A stretch of DNA of 64,000 bases from Cavenderia fasciculata (Eukaryota; Evosea; Eumycetozoa; Acytosteliales; Cavenderiaceae), in assembly GCF_000203815.1 (NCBI RefSeq), contig NW_004457695.1, forward strand, positions 1,302,001-1,366,000. The letters are read 5' to 3'. Each line of letters begins with the position of its first letter. The stretch's first letter is position 1. A model generated the notes under the pieces. It did not search any database. It was given only the letters and a program-made list of their open reading frames with translations, and had not been told where the DNA came from. Below are positions 1 to 12,987 of the stretch, in pieces. Made by a program: the position numbers and the translations under genes.

Positions 1-2914
1 ACAGAATATTTGGTATTTCGAAATATATCAATGTACAATACAAAGACTGATATGAAGAATTGGTATTGGGTAGTTAAAGTATGGGACAAAGACCGAGAAG
101 AATTTGAAAAGACAAATAATTTGGTCATCAAAGAATGGACTGGATCAAAGTTTGAAAGATCAGGAACTAAAGATTATTATTTCCCCATTCTTTATATTTA
201 TATGACCAATCATAAAACTGTACCTACTGAAGAAGGTTTTGATGTTTGTATCTTTAAATTTAAATATTTAAAACTCTTATTAACTATTTCTCTTCTCTTT
301 TTCTTTCTTTTTAAATCTTAAATTTTAGGAATTAGTTGGATATGATTTACAAGGACATCAAGGATATGGAGCAACTATTGTAGATGCAATGAATAATCCT
401 GGTATATCTTTATCATTTACTCAACCTTCATTATCAATGTATATGAATCAAACGTCGGATATCATTCTGCTGTCTACCCCTGTATTCAAGAATGCAGTGT
501 TTCCACTAAACGAGGAGGACAGACTAAAAGAATGTGCTGGGTTTTCAATTGGACTATTTGTCATTGGTGACTTTATCCAACAATCTGGTGTCAATATCGA
601 TAACTTTATGGATATTGATCTCTTTATCTCGGATGCTTTTCACAATGTACTCTATCAAAGCTCAACCTACAACCTCAAGAGAACAAACAATGTCGCAGAC
701 TCTCCACACTTTAGCGGTCGACAACGATACATCTCGACGTTTGAGTTGGCAGACTCCAAGTTTTACTTTATCACCTTTTCGACAAAGTCATTCGAGGATA
801 TGAGCAGAACATCGTCGCCGGTATTGGTCGCCGTCATCTCGGGCGTACTCACCATCATTGTTCTGGTCTACTTTTGGGAGCAGAAACGAAAGCGTCACTA
901 CATTGACAAGATCATGAAGGAAAAGAGTGAATTGCTCAACAAGATCCTTCCCCAAGAGGTGTCTGTCAAACTCGAAAATGGAGAGGACGTCGTAGCCGAG
1001 CGATCCAACGCAGCCTGCGTGTTTTTCCTCGATATCGCAGGGTTCACCCGGTTCTCATCGATCCATACACCCGAGCAGGTCATCCAAGTGCTCATCAAGA
1101 TATTCAACATTATCGACAACCAATGTGCCGCACATGGTGTCGAAAAGATAAAGACGATTGGAGACGCCTATATGGCAACTGTAGGCATTTCACCAAAGTC
1201 TGACGACATGAAGAAAAACACAGAGATGATGCTCGACTTTTCATTGGCCACACTCGAAGCTATCCAGCTCGGTGTAGCCAGCCATCTCGGTCTCAAGGTG
1301 CGAATCGGTATTCATTGCGGACCTGTCATATCAGGTGTCATCTCGGGTGACTCTAAACCACACTTTGACGTGTGGGGTGACACTGTCAATGTCGCATCGC
1401 GTATGGAGTCGACCGGTCTACCCGGCTATATCCACGTATCAGACCGTGTCTACCAGATCAGTCGCGACCACTTTGAATACTCGCACGAATGCAAAAAGAT
1501 CTTTGTCAAGGGCAAGGGTGAGATGAAGACATGGTTTTTGGCCGGCAGACGTGACCCCAACACCCCATTCAACCGAGCACTCGATCTCGGACACAGTATC
1601 GACTCCTCACCAAACTACCGCGAAATCTCTCCCCTTGCCAGTAGTATGGCTGCGGGTGCACACCACCTTCCTCATGAAATGGACTATCTCAACATTGAAT
1701 CACCAACAATCAGTCCCATCAAACTAAAGTTTAATCATAATATTAGACTTGTAACAATTGGTGATCAAGATATTATTCAAGTTTATGCACCATCTACAAG
1801 TAGTGGTAGTAGTAGTGGTAAAAGCGAGACATCAAGTAATATTAGTAATACAGATACATTAAGTCAAATTAGTAGTAGCAGTAGTAGTGGTAGCATTATT
1901 GAACAATCTCACCGACACGAAAAGAAGATACTACCAAAGGGTGATTGGAGTGGATACTCTGCACCTAACCTCCCTCAGGTCAAACACACATACTCCCCAA
2001 TCCAACCTCTACAACTACAACAACATGGTGGATGTATGGGAGCACAAAAGATACTTGATAATGGGTTGATATATAGTCCCGATTCATGTGCACCTGGTAA
2101 CCACCCACCCACACGTAGAAACTCACATACTTTTAACCATGTACACGGATACTTTGATAGTGCCAAAGACCACGCAACACACTTTGTAGAGAACCGGTGT
2201 CAGAGAAGAGACTCAGTGCAACGAAGTTACTCACCTCATGGTCTACGTAATCCATCACCTCTACAACTTTATAATTCTTCTAGTCCCGGATCACCCAAAA
2301 TCATCGCACAACAACAGCAACAGCAACAACTGCAATATCAACAATTTCAACAACAACCACCACCATTATACCATCATCATCATCACAATTATTCGACATC
2401 ACCACAACATCATTCACCTAAAGTTTCACCAATGCCAATTGTACTACCACCACCATACAATAGCAGTTTATCACCCTATCGAAGATTATCTGGTAGTGGT
2501 CCACAAGGACTGATGATTCATTCACCACCAATTGTCAACAAACCATCGACAATGGGTGGTGGTGGACAATCCACACCTCCTGGACAATACATGTGTCCTA
2601 TTCATCACCAACCCGACGAAAGACCAGGTCATCCTCACCAAGACCCAGGTCAAGAAAAGCCAATCAACAAATCATCACCTCGAGGTGGCAAACAAACACA
2701 ACAACAACCTCAACGTTGTCAAATGTGTAAATTCTCTAAAAACTATTACCAGAAACTTGGAAACTCTGCCTTTTTGACATCATTTTCACCTGCCTCATTC
2801 CAACATGAATGTGATGACAACAATAATAACATACATTCTCCAGTTGGAGGATTAGCTAAAAAGAATAATCATGATGACGAAGATGAAAAAGATTGGTGGA
2901 GTGTTTCAATTTAA
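1..2914 (+). CDS. acgA: Adenylate cyclase with extracellular CHASE domain (AcgA-like), 5'-partial
   Basis: Membrane adenylate cyclase making cAMP from ATP; in D. discoideum AcgA acts as an osmosensor in spores. The gene enters the window in frame at base 1. Exons run 1-243 and 329-2914, with an intron using GTTTGT and TTTTAG. The visible 942 residues begin inside a CHASE sensor domain (EEGFD joined to ELVGYDL, then the TQP stretch). One membrane segment lies near residues 245-264 (LVAVISGVLTIIVLVYFW). A single class III cyclase domain follows: metal-binding FLDIAGF near 315, KIKTIGDAY near 355 with the adenine-selecting Lys, and FDVWGDTVN near 427 with the adenine-selecting Asp and the NVASR transition-state residues. 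Lys and Asp together argue for adenylate rather than guanylate cyclase. A tail of over 400 residues rich in Ser, Gln and His follows. The CHASE plus single cyclase architecture is that of AcgA; orthology is an inference. Confidence 0.88.
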
Positions 2915-3044
2915 TATTAATACTAATATTAAAACAATCGACATTTTTGTAAATTATTATATAGAATAAAATAAATTAAATTATTTATTACCCATTACAT
3001 TATTTTATTATTTATTATATTAATATTTAATTAATTTGATTGAA

Positions 3045-4138
3045 TCAAGATGGAGGAATTAAATAAGTTTTGTTAAATGTTAAAATAGAGTCACGTAATC
3101 GTCTGGTTAAATCTACAATGACTTGTGGACGAAGTCGATAATGAAACCCAATTTCAACTTGAATACAGTCAATTGAATGTGCCAATGCATGATGAACAAC
3201 AGTATATGCTCCGCTATAGCGAGGATGTTCCATGTGTTGATCTAGAGATGTTTTAGAGCGTGTCTCTGGTGGAGGTGGAAGACTACTACTAATATCTTTT
3301 TCTTTGGACAAAAGGTATTCAGTTGGAACACTTTCTGGAAAGATAGGTATCTCTCTTGCACGCAATCCACCAAATATACTATTGTCTCCAATGATTGCAT
3401 CCACTCCATATCGTTGGAGTAGTGGTTGAACGGTTGTCATATTTTTGGTACCTCTTAGTATGTGGTCAGGACAATCAGATTGACCATGCATATCCAATAA
3501 TAAACATCTACCACTCCATAATGGTTTATTGTCAGAACCATCATCAGATTGTTGTTGTTGTTGTTGTTGCCAATTGTTTTGACTAAGTTGTTTAGCCTTA
3601 TTGATAAATGATATAATAGTACCATGGTATAAATCATGGTGTTGTTTCATGACTGTATTCTCATAGGCATTCTCTGCACTACGATTAAAATCACAACATG
3701 TTCGATCTATTTTAGAGTATATAATAAATGGCCTCTTTATACTTGTAGAATGACCAGCCATTTCATACTCCTTTTCAGCATCATTTTCTTTCCAAATTGA
3801 ACAATTACAAATTGTAGAAGATTCTTCTTCTTTTTGACCATTATTATTATTATTATTATTTACAATACTACAAGCATTACAAGCAAATGCATTCATTAAA
3901 GCTTTAGCAACCTTGTCAGTATGATCGTCGCCATGTATAACTCCTTTCTTTCTAGTTTCTACACCTTTGATTTTAGTTGATCCGCTGTGTGGAAATGTTA
4001 TACTAAGTCATAACAAAGTTAGAGTATTAATAACAAGTTGATCAATCAATTCAAGATATATCTTCTTCTTATTAAACTAACCTACATTACAGGTATATTC
4101 CCTTCACAAAAATAAATGTGTTCGTCATTTTGGTACAT
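3045..4138 (-). CDS. N-formylglutamate amidohydrolase-like protein
   Basis: Two exons, 4086-4138 and 3045-4002, give 336 residues. The start at 4138 with donor GTAGGT gives an uninterrupted EGNIPV-IITFPHSG across the junction; a second ATG at 4128 reads another frame and was not chosen. Family hallmarks are FPHSG near residue 22, DRTCCDFNR near 116, LDMHGQS near 187, and the C-terminal SGAYTVVHH and VEIGFHYR motifs near 281-303. These match the N-formylglutamate amidohydrolase fold, in which the PHSG and DMHG histidines belong to the active site. A poly-Asn run and a Gln/Asp-rich loop are typical dictyostelid insertions. The natural substrate cannot be told from sequence; related proteins are often hypothetical. 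It converges on the cyclase gene, with 130 bp between stop codons. Confidence 0.7.
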
Positions 4139-4329
4139 TATAATATCACAACCTAATACTACTACTACTGTAATATTACAATATTTATCTATTTTAATTA
4201 TTTGTACAATCAAACTATAATAATAATAGAATAATAACAATTATAAGTCGACTTGAAGTTGTTATCAAACCGCACTGCGCAGAGCACTTCGTCGATTCGT
4301 TTTTTTTTTTATTCATTTGTATATCTATC

Positions 4330-4646
4330 TCTATCCTTTCATTCACACAGACACGCTTGGTAATAGAGACCATGAACCTGCTGTGATCACTCATGTTGAA
4401 AAGGCCTTTATTTTAAATTTGTAGACTCAAATTTCATTAATATTATATTATTATTTAGACACTAGTACTAAGTTAGTTGTTTGATGACCATCACCCGGTC
4501 AAGTCTATTGATCTAGACTTGACTCTATCCTTTCACCAAAGATGTGATTGGATGATCATCTACCTTGCGAGTATTTGCTTTCCGGTCTCTTCATGCTTGA
4601 CTGTTTAGAAGGTTGCACAGGCACGCTTGGTAATAGAGCCCATGAA
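4330..4646. repeat. Diverged direct duplication
   Basis: The core CACGCTTGGTAATAGAG, followed by A or C and CCATGAA, occurs at 4352-4376 and again at 4622-4646. Each copy is preceded by a CTCTATCCTTTCA block, at about 4329 and 4523, with a longer spacer in the second. The order of blocks is kept, so this looks like an old segmental duplication rather than chance. No coding potential or known element is recognised. Confidence 0.6.
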
Positions 4647-5929
4647 ACTCGATGTGATAACACTCTCTTCTTTGATAAGCTCTTATTGCGAGAATTGTCA
4701 TTATGGAAGACAATTCAGCTGATTTCAGTCATCATCTGAAAACCAAATTTAATTGAACTTTATTATTATTATCTAGTGTCTAGATTAAGATGATCGAATG
4801 AAGAAGAGGACAACTTACAAACTTACAAATTGATCACAAACCTATTCCTTCTTCTTCTTCTTCTTTTTTAACTCCCATCTTTTTCGTATCTATCTTCACC
4901 AACCCACCCACTTGCTCACTCACTCACCCTGTCACGCATACTTATTAAAGATAGATAGATAGATAGATAGGATAGGATAAATAGATATAAAGCCTACCTA
5001 CCTACCTACCGACCAACATCTTTCATTCTTTTCTGATCATAAAGATCTTTATCAAATCTCATACCCTCTACAAGCAAGTCAACCCACACCACGTTCAATT
5101 TCAATCAATCATGAAAGTCATTCATGTAGGATGCTTCAAGAGAACTGACACACCACACAACACAACACACATATATATATATACATCCCACAAAACAGAT
5201 ATAATATGAAGAAGTACTTGGAATGTGAGTAACTGTGGTGGGGTTCGTATGTTGTGTGTGTGTGTATGATCAGTTCGTTCATGGTATTTTACTAACAGGA
5301 GGTAACCTCTCCTCTCCTCCTACACTTACTCCTCCTCAACAACAACGTTGTCATGTTGCTGGGTGAGGTGGGATTCATTACTGTGAAATGACAAATCAAG
5401 TAACCACAGACACATACACACAATCGGGTGGGTAGTATCATATGAAAAGAGGAGGTGCAAGTATATGGCAGATATTTGTGCCATATATCATCCACTCTCC
5501 TCTTTTCTTCTTCCCTCTTCTTTCTCTTCAATTCATCCATCCAACAGATGATGAGATGGATGAATGTAATGTGTAATACTACATTTAATTATTCGTTTGC
5601 AGCATCCATCAATCAGCCCATACCATCTGATGGATGATGATTGATGATGTTGGTGATGATGATTGTCTACTTCTAAAATTGCAATCTTTTGTTTATTGCT
5701 GTTATTGCTGCTGTTGATGATGATCATCAACAATTCCATCATCCTCCTCCTCCTCCTCCACTCTAGAATACAAATACTCTTGATTAAGAACACTTGACTC
5801 TTTTTATTATTTCTCTCTGTATCGTATTGTATCATCCTTCATCAATCGATCAAACCCAAACACCAAACACCAACAACTGTTGTTGCAGTTGTCGATAAAT
5901 TATATTTATTTTTGGATGTGTAGAGTGGA

Positions 5930-6012
5930 ACAAACAAGAAGGATGTATTGATTGTAGGTGGCACATAATATAATATATATATATATATTATATTGCTACC
6001 TCCTTGTTTGTT
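5930..6012. other. Hairpin-forming inverted repeat
   Basis: AACAAACAAG at 5930-5939 pairs with CTTGTTTGTT at 6003-6012. Further in, GTAGGTGGCA plus an AT-rich arm pairs imperfectly with the segment ending TATTGCTACCTCC, leaving a small AT loop. The roughly 83-nt foldback with bulges has the size of a microRNA precursor, but no expression evidence is available. Confidence 0.5.
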
Positions 6013-6176
6013 TTGTTGGTCTGGTGTGTGGTATTTAATTTCTAGTTGCTGTTATTGTTGCAGCAACGCTGTTGTTATTGTTACCATCGCCAAGTTACGA
6101 CCATACGATGAGAATCATGCAGGCTGGCAGACTGGCAGGTAGTAGTAGTAGACTGATATAATAATTTATGATCACG

Positions 6177-6208
<32 letters not shown>

Positions 6209-6588
6209 TATAGCCATCAGTACTACCAACTACTACTACTACTACTACCATCCAAATTAAATTAAATTAATTTAAATTAATAATAATTTGTATTTTGTAT
6301 TTGTTTGTTTACTAAGATTCCAAATTGGCAATGTACTCTGTTTCATCAGTACGACGACTACTCTAGAGAATAACAGAGCAGAGAAGAGAAGAGAAGAGAA
6401 GAGTACTGATTTAATTATCCAAAGTTAAGATTTCCCATCACATCATAAAATACTAGTAAAAAAGAGAGAGTGAGACAAACAAAAAGGAACAGACAAATAT
6501 ATAATATCTAAAAGAAAAACACAAAAGAGAGAGAGAAAGAGTAGGATAATATAGCAGTCAAACTACTATAGCATATTTACATTCAAAA

Positions 6589-9500
6589 ATGAATAAAGAT
6601 GTTGGCCAATTAATTATGGCTAGATTAAATTATTGGTGGCCTGCAAGGGTAAATTAATTAATTAATTAATAATATTATAATAATTATATATCAAAATAAT
6701 AATAATAATAATCATTTATTTATTTATTTCCATATGTTTGTATCTAGATATGTACTCGAGGAGAATTATTAATTCATCAAAGAGATGGTCAACCAAATAA
6801 TAAATATGTTCCAGTTTTCTTTTTTGGATTTAATCAAGGGTAAATTTAAAATGAATATTAATATTGTACAATCAGACAGACAAAATGATATTTATTATAT
6901 TTCTATTTCCATTATAGGATATGGATAAAAATGGATGATATTAAAGAATACACTGTTGAAATGTCAAAAGATTTCAAGAATCAAGAGTTTCCTTATGATT
7001 GGATAAATGAACTTAAAGATGTAATTATTGGAGCAACTAAAGAAGTTGATGAATGGAATAATCAAAGAGGAGCAGCAAGAAATAATAATGGTGGTCAAAA
7101 AAAGATTCAGAGAAGTGTACACTTTTTTGAAAGTGTTGAATTCATGGGAACTGGATATTGGAATTTAAATCGAGATTTGATTAAACAATATAATAATGAA
7201 AGACATGATCATCATAGTCATCATCGAGGAGGAGAGGAACACATGACAATATGTGATGATGAAGATGACCAATTGACAGACAACAACAACAATACATATA
7301 GTCATGCACAACATGGACAACCACTATCATCACAAGGTGACAGAATGACAATATGCGAGGATGATGATGATGACAACAACAACGATGACAATGATAATGA
7401 AGAAGGAATGGAAGAGAAAGCAAAGGAAAAGAAATTGATGAATATCAATATTTTAAATAACAAACCTGATACATTGGCCAATGCAAGGAGAATGAGCCAA
7501 GATGATATCGAATCGTATGAGAGTGGTGGAGTTGATTCATCAGAGGTGTTGGCTCGAATGAAGAGAACTAGAAACTATCCATCATCTACTTCTGCCAAGT
7601 ATAACAACAATAGCAACAGCCATCAACACCAACAACATCTACATCAACATCAAGAACTTGACAACAATAATGACGACGGAGACGATGATGTCGATAGAGA
7701 TGACGACCATCCAACATTCCATCAACCTACCAAGAAACAAAAACCTACTATCCAACTGGCACGTAGAAGTTCAACTGATGACAATGGCTCCATTGAGCAC
7801 TATGACAGCTTGAGAACTGGAACTGGAGCTGGAGCTGGTCAAGACCCAACAACAACATCAACAACATCACCTCTTTTGAATTCACAAAGAAGATCTTTAC
7901 TCATTAAACCTCCACCAAGATCTCCAAGTATAAATACTCCTACATCTACCAATACTCAACAACAACAACAACAAAGAATACCAAGACCAGTTTTAATTGC
8001 AAATAATAATAATAATAATAATATTAATAATGCACCTGTATCATCTCAACAACAACAATCAACTATTACTTGTATTACTAGACCACCAGGATCAAGTCCG
8101 ACAATTAGGTCAATTACATCACCTGTTATAGTGTCTACAACATCATCATCTTCATCCTATCTTACACTTGGTAACAAGAGTGGTGTGACGGCCAGTTCAC
8201 CCATTCTGTCGTCTAAAACACCGTCTTCTATCCTTCCAAAGAGGTCGCCTGTTTTGGGGTCGACCAATGGTAGCCGGACACCGACCATGTCAGGAGCGAG
8301 TTTGTCATCTCTTCAACCACCAGCTACAACTGGAGCAGCTGCGTCGCCATTGATCAACCCTAAAACACCCATCACTCTATCGATACCACGTATCCAGAAA
8401 AAGACAGTTGGTCCAACACCTACTACCCCTCACACCAACAGTGTCAATTCATCGACGGGTGGTATTGTATCACCATCAATGACATCTCAACAACAAGCTG
8501 CTGCCATATCATCACCCTTTCAACTACCACAACAATATCGTAAGAATGTATTCCCATCATCTCCTTCACTTCGTATTCCAACTAATATTGGTGGAGTTGG
8601 TGGTGTTGGTGGTGTAGGAGGACTACGGTTTCCACCTTCTCCTTTAATGCCAGTTGGTCCCATGTCTGTCATGACTCCTCCTCTTCCCGGTAACCCAATG
8701 ATGTCATCTCTTGCAGGAGCAGGAGGTGGGATGGGAGGGCCAATCTCTGATAGTTTACCAAAGGTGCCTGGAAGTAGTGAAGATGACGGTGGTGGTGTGA
8801 CAATCATCCCTAATCCAAATCATCCAACTGGTTCATTGCCTGGAACATCGGTGAATATACCAAATACTAGTACACCGATACTGGCACAGGGGTATCCCAT
8901 GGTACCGTTCTTGTCTATTCCACCATTCAGTCTAAACAACTCGGTCAATATGGAGACTGTATTCAATAGTCCGTTTAGCGGGAAACTGTCGGTTAAAGGT
9001 GGTACTGATGTCGGGTTCCACGTAGAGTGCTCGATTATGGGTAAGACATTCTCTGGGTACTTGACTGAAGCTATCATGCCGCCAAATGTTAATGGTGGTG
9101 GACTTGCACCAGGACTCCCAACACAGACATCTGTCCCACCACCACCCATCTCGGGTATGGCACCACCTCCCAAGCAGATGCACAATCCATTCCAAATACC
9201 AACTATCCCACCATCGGCAATCCAACCCAACCAACTTCGAAGTAATGATGCCATCCCATACTATGACTACCATTTTGTTGAAACATATCGTCAATGGCAA
9301 GAAATGATGATAAAAAATCAAATGCAAAGATATCAACAACAACAACAGCAACCTGTAAACAACAACACCAACAAACCACCAACTGCTTCACATAATAATA
9401 ATAATAATAATAATAATGTAAATAGTTCAACCAATTCAACTCCACAATACATCCCAAAGAGTGTACCATCAAGATCTACTAGTAGTACTACTTCATCTGT

Positions 9501-10779
9501 ATCTGAAGACAAAGAGTCTGCCAATGAATCATCATTGGAGAAGAGTGGAGGGGACATGGATTCAAAGGCTCCAAATATCGTGTTGACAGGTGGTGATTCA
9601 CCAACTAGCAGCGGTAGTGGTAGTGGCTCAGTTGAAGATAACCCACAATTCCAACACTTTAAACAAAATGCATTCCAAAAATTAGAGCAATACCAAAAAC
9701 TACAAATATTAAATCTACTTGCCAAACAAGAAGAGAATATTGGTCATTTATCAGAATCGGTTGAAAAGGAGAAAGCATCAATTGAAGAGACCGCTAATGG
9801 TGACGAAAAAGAAAAAGAAAAAGAAAAAGAGAAATTGTTGGCATCACTACAACTACGTTTTAAAGAAGAGAATGATAAACTATTTTTAATACACAAGGAA
9901 GAACGTGCTAAACTCGACTCGACTCATTCTTACCAAGCATCAAAATTCCATAGAGAGGTTGAGAAACAATGGGCACTTCAACAAGCTAAATTCCATGGAC
10001 ATTCTCATGGTGGTCATTCCAATTCTGGTGATGGACAATCAAAGGTTGGATCAATACCATCTCCACTTGGGTCACCTGCTCTCACCCCTTTTATTTCACC
10101 GTCACCGTCTCCATCGCCATCGCTCTCTTCGTTTTTAGGGCATCCAGCTCACAGTCCACTCATTTCATCATTTGCATTACTTAAAAGTGGTAATAATTTT
10201 AGTCACTCTGGAAATATTAATAATAATAATAGTAATAATAGTAGTGGTAGTTCAAATCATCATCATCATAAATCATTTGCTTTAAATGGTCCTTCTTCAT
10301 CATCATCAACTACTACTGCTTTGGCAGCACCAACATCTTCTACATCTACATCTACTTTACAACAACCATCATTAAATAATAGTAATAATAGTATAAGTAA
10401 TAGTAGTAGTAGTAATAGTACACCTGTAACTAATAAGGGATTGGATGAAAAAGTAAATAGTAGTAGTAATAATGGAAATGGTGAAAAGGATGATTTGGGA
10501 TCATCTACATCTTCATTGAATGAAGCTCATTTACCTCCACTATCACTATCATCCAATTCTCCTCCAAGATCACCCAATTCCCAACCAGCATCTACTACAT
10601 CTTCTACTACAACAACAACGACAATAGAATCAACAGAAAAATTAAGAGAAAAGGAAAAAGAATTAGAAAAAGAAAAGGAAAAAGAAATGGAAAAGGAAAA
10701 GGAAAAGGAAATAGCCATAGGTAAAGAGAGTATTAAATCATCAAATCAACCAAATCCAACTATTTCAATAGAATCATAA
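6589..10779 (+). CDS. PWWP-domain protein with long low-complexity regions
   Basis: Three exons, 6589-6648, 6748-6839 and 6918-10779, give 1337 residues. Starting at 6589 is required to build the PWWP domain: residues 1-60 read GQLIMARLNYWWPAR, then VPVFFFGFNQG and IWIKMDDIKEY, a typical PWWP beta-barrel with WWPA as the signature motif. PWWP domains bind methylated histone tails and DNA, so a nuclear chromatin role is inferred. The rest is mostly disordered: acidic Asp/Asn runs at about 110-170, Ser/Thr/Pro-rich stretches, a Gly/Val repeat near 560, and a predicted coiled coil near 920-1030 rich in Lys and Glu. Another KEKE tract lies near the C-terminus. No SET, bromo or other catalytic domain is seen, so the specific partner complex is unknown. 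Confidence 0.8.
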
Positions 10780-11053
10780 CGATTACGTTCATTTATCCTA
10801 TACCAACAAAATAAACTTTCACCTTTTTTTTTTCTACTTGATACCTACAACGTACGCTACCTACTAAAAATACCTACCAAAAATATATTAATATATATAT
10901 ATTAGTATATATATACATATAGATTGTTGATTGATGAGATGAGATAGAAGGAAATAAATGGTGTACTTACCTAAAAAGATATCTCTTGTTCAAGAGGAGG
11001 AGGAGGGATGACACTTACTCTCCATTCTCCAAATGAAAGGTTGAATTTAATGA

Positions 11054-11648
11054 TTACAAAAGTGATTGAAACAACCAGTCATGTGGTAAATGGAGAGTAT
11101 CAGCTAGGTTACGGCGACAACTTCTTTGGTACTGCTCTGTAGAGCCAAGAGTCAAACATTGGATGGGAGCATTCTCAATCCAAAGATCTACCAAGTTGCT
11201 TTCCATTCCCATGTATAGCAATGGAAAGTTCTTTACGAATGCGTCGACTTTGGCCTCGTCATTTTCGGTGCACGATAACTCAGCGATGCTTGCACGTTCC
11301 ATGTTTTCCAACGAACTTCCAGTTGGCATGATCGTGAGATCTCTCTTTACCATTTTAATCATTTGGTTTTAGTTGATGAATCTAATCTTTTTGACATTCT
11401 CTGCATCCAGAGATAAAAGTCTCTATTCCGTTTCCGGATCATAGTTGCGTTCAGATTCCTCTTTAGGTTCGACGACCTTTGACCTTTTCGTCACTTTTGA
11501 TGTCTGGTTATCGAGAATAGTGCTCTTTCTAGGTTTTGGTTGTTCGGTTCTGCTCTCTCTCGAGACTTCTCCTTTTCTCGTCGTTGGCCTCACCGATTTC
11601 GAGATCTTTGGAGGATTGTTTAGGTGATTTGATAGATGATTTCGTCAT
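11054..11648 (-). pseudogene. Decayed gene of unknown function
   Basis: A coding-like minus-strand reading frame starts with an ATG at 11648 (MTKSSIKSPKQSSKDLEIG) and must shift by one base within about the first 115 bases. It then stays in one frame to 11054, interrupted only by TAG at 11425-11423 and TAA at 11371-11369. The segments between the stops look like real protein (KVTKRSKVVEPKEESERNYD, then LLSLDAENVKKIRFIN, then 102 open codons). Two stops and a frameshift in about 595 bp fit a young pseudogene. Undetected introns could in principle skip one stop, but no good GT-AG pair removes both. The family is not recognised. Confidence 0.55.
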
Positions 11649-12144
11649 TTTTAAATTAAATAATAGGCTTTATGTAATTATTTCAATTTATAACAATATT
11701 TAGAACTTTTATTTTAAATGTTTTAGTTTTTAAAGTAAAATGTAATAAAATGTTTAATGTTCTTATCTATCTAATCTAAATCTAATCCTTTTGTTTGTAT
11801 ATAAATACACTCTCTTGGTGAATTTGATTATTTATATATATGTACGCTTGAAAATCTACCATGATGTAAATTAACAAGTGACTATAAATATGAATAAATG
11901 AATGATAGTGATATGAGACTTGCATGAGAGTGCCTAATATTATGATCGTGATGGAATGAACTACTTTATTTATTTTAATTGTTTTCGTTTTTGTTCTTCC
12001 AAGGCAAATGAGATGGAATTTATGCTTGTATCGATTGTAGTATGACTTAAAATCTAGGAGATGTAACTTCAACCAAAATTCTTGTACAGCACCCAAAAGT
12101 ATAAGACAACCATTTGAATCATTTACATACATTATAAAGGCAGC
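11649..12144. other. Intergenic, nothing recognised
   Basis: An AT-rich gap between the pseudogene and the small Cys-rich gene. The minus-strand open frame at 11782-12132 is AT-driven (many Ile, Tyr and Lys) and lies directly after the stop of the upstream gene, so it is probably that gene's 3' flank. Confidence 0.5.
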
Positions 12145-12744
12145 CTAGAATTGTTTGATAATCTTTAAATTTGAATTATTTTTTTGGATGCAACCAATAT
12201 CACATGCATCAATCTTTAGAGCCAATGTTTTAGGTTTGACTGGATAAACCAAACAAATTGTTGTAGAACTATGACCAGGACAGGAAGGGATAATGAATAC
12301 TTGATCCATGGAATCATCTAGAAAAACTTTTGTTCCAATCGATGCAGCATTTGTACATCCTAATAATGAGCACTGAGAATTACCTATTTCCTCTTTAATT
12401 TTTTAGTTAATAAAACTTTTGATCCAATTTAACAAATAGATAGAATATGAACCATAACTATAATTCTTCTAATAGTATTCCATACCTGTATTAATATTAT
12501 ATTTTACTCTAAAAAAGCTTGCGCTTAGACTCCATTGACTAAAGTAATTTCTATAACTATCTTTACATCCTTTTTTACAATTTTGACAACATTTATCTAC
12601 ATATCCTGCTAAAATGGTGTATGGACTGATAATGGTTCTGACTGAAGCATATTGATCGAGTGGACTATAAAATAAATCACAACTCTTCCAATTCTTTAAT
12701 GTAACTGGTATTTTAGTAAAAACTTGACACTCTACTTTATTCAT
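12145..12744 (-). CDS. Small cysteine-rich protein, unknown function
   Basis: Two exons, 12486-12744 and 12145-12383, joined by GTATGG and AATAG, give 165 residues. The join is supported by frame continuity (INTG then NSQCSLLGCTNAA). The protein has about a dozen cysteines, including CCQNCKKGC near residue 54 and a second group near 90-155. No signal peptide or membrane segment is evident at the N-terminus (MNKVECQVFTKIPV), so it may be a cytosolic metal-binding or disulfide-poor protein. I recognise no family. It is transcribed divergently from the ERGIC3 gene with 243 bp between start codons, so the two may share a promoter region. Confidence 0.6.
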
Positions 12745-12987
12745 ATCTATTTAATATTTCACATACACTCACAAAAGTAAAATATTAATGTATGGGGATT
12801 GATTGGTGTTTTACTCAAAATATTGAAAAAAAAAACAAAAAAGAAGTTCAAGTCTTTGACCTTTTGTTTGGATTGATCATCTCATCGCGTATAGTAGATT
12901 TTAGTGTTATATTTATATAGATATATATATATTTGAAGTACTTCGACTTTTGTTTAAAAGGTTGTTGTTGTTTGTTGTTGTATAATA

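Larger units (their letters stand above)
4139..6588. other. Long repeat-rich intergenic region
   Basis: About 2.45 kb without a convincing gene between divergent genes. It holds GATA, CCTA, CA, AAT and ACT microsatellites, T and A tracts, an imperfect direct duplication near 4330-4376 and 4523-4646, and a strong hairpin at 5930-6012. Several 60-100-codon open frames exist, but they lack codon bias and recognisable domains. The 3' part is presumably the promoter and 5' leader of the PWWP gene, including a purine-rich stretch at 6380-6545 just before its ATG. Confidence 0.6.

Noticed and set aside
4091-4128. Alternative start MTNTFIFVKG for the amidohydrolase-like gene
   Set aside because: It reads a different frame; the ATG at 4138 with the GTAGGT donor gives a far better match to the family's N-terminus.
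4548-4739. 63-codon open frame in the long intergenic region
   Set aside because: It overlaps a duplicated non-coding block, has no promoter or splice context, and matches no domain.
8820-9351. Two minus-strand open frames of about 140 codons
   Set aside because: They are shadows of the low-complexity PWWP-protein exon and overlap each other in different frames.
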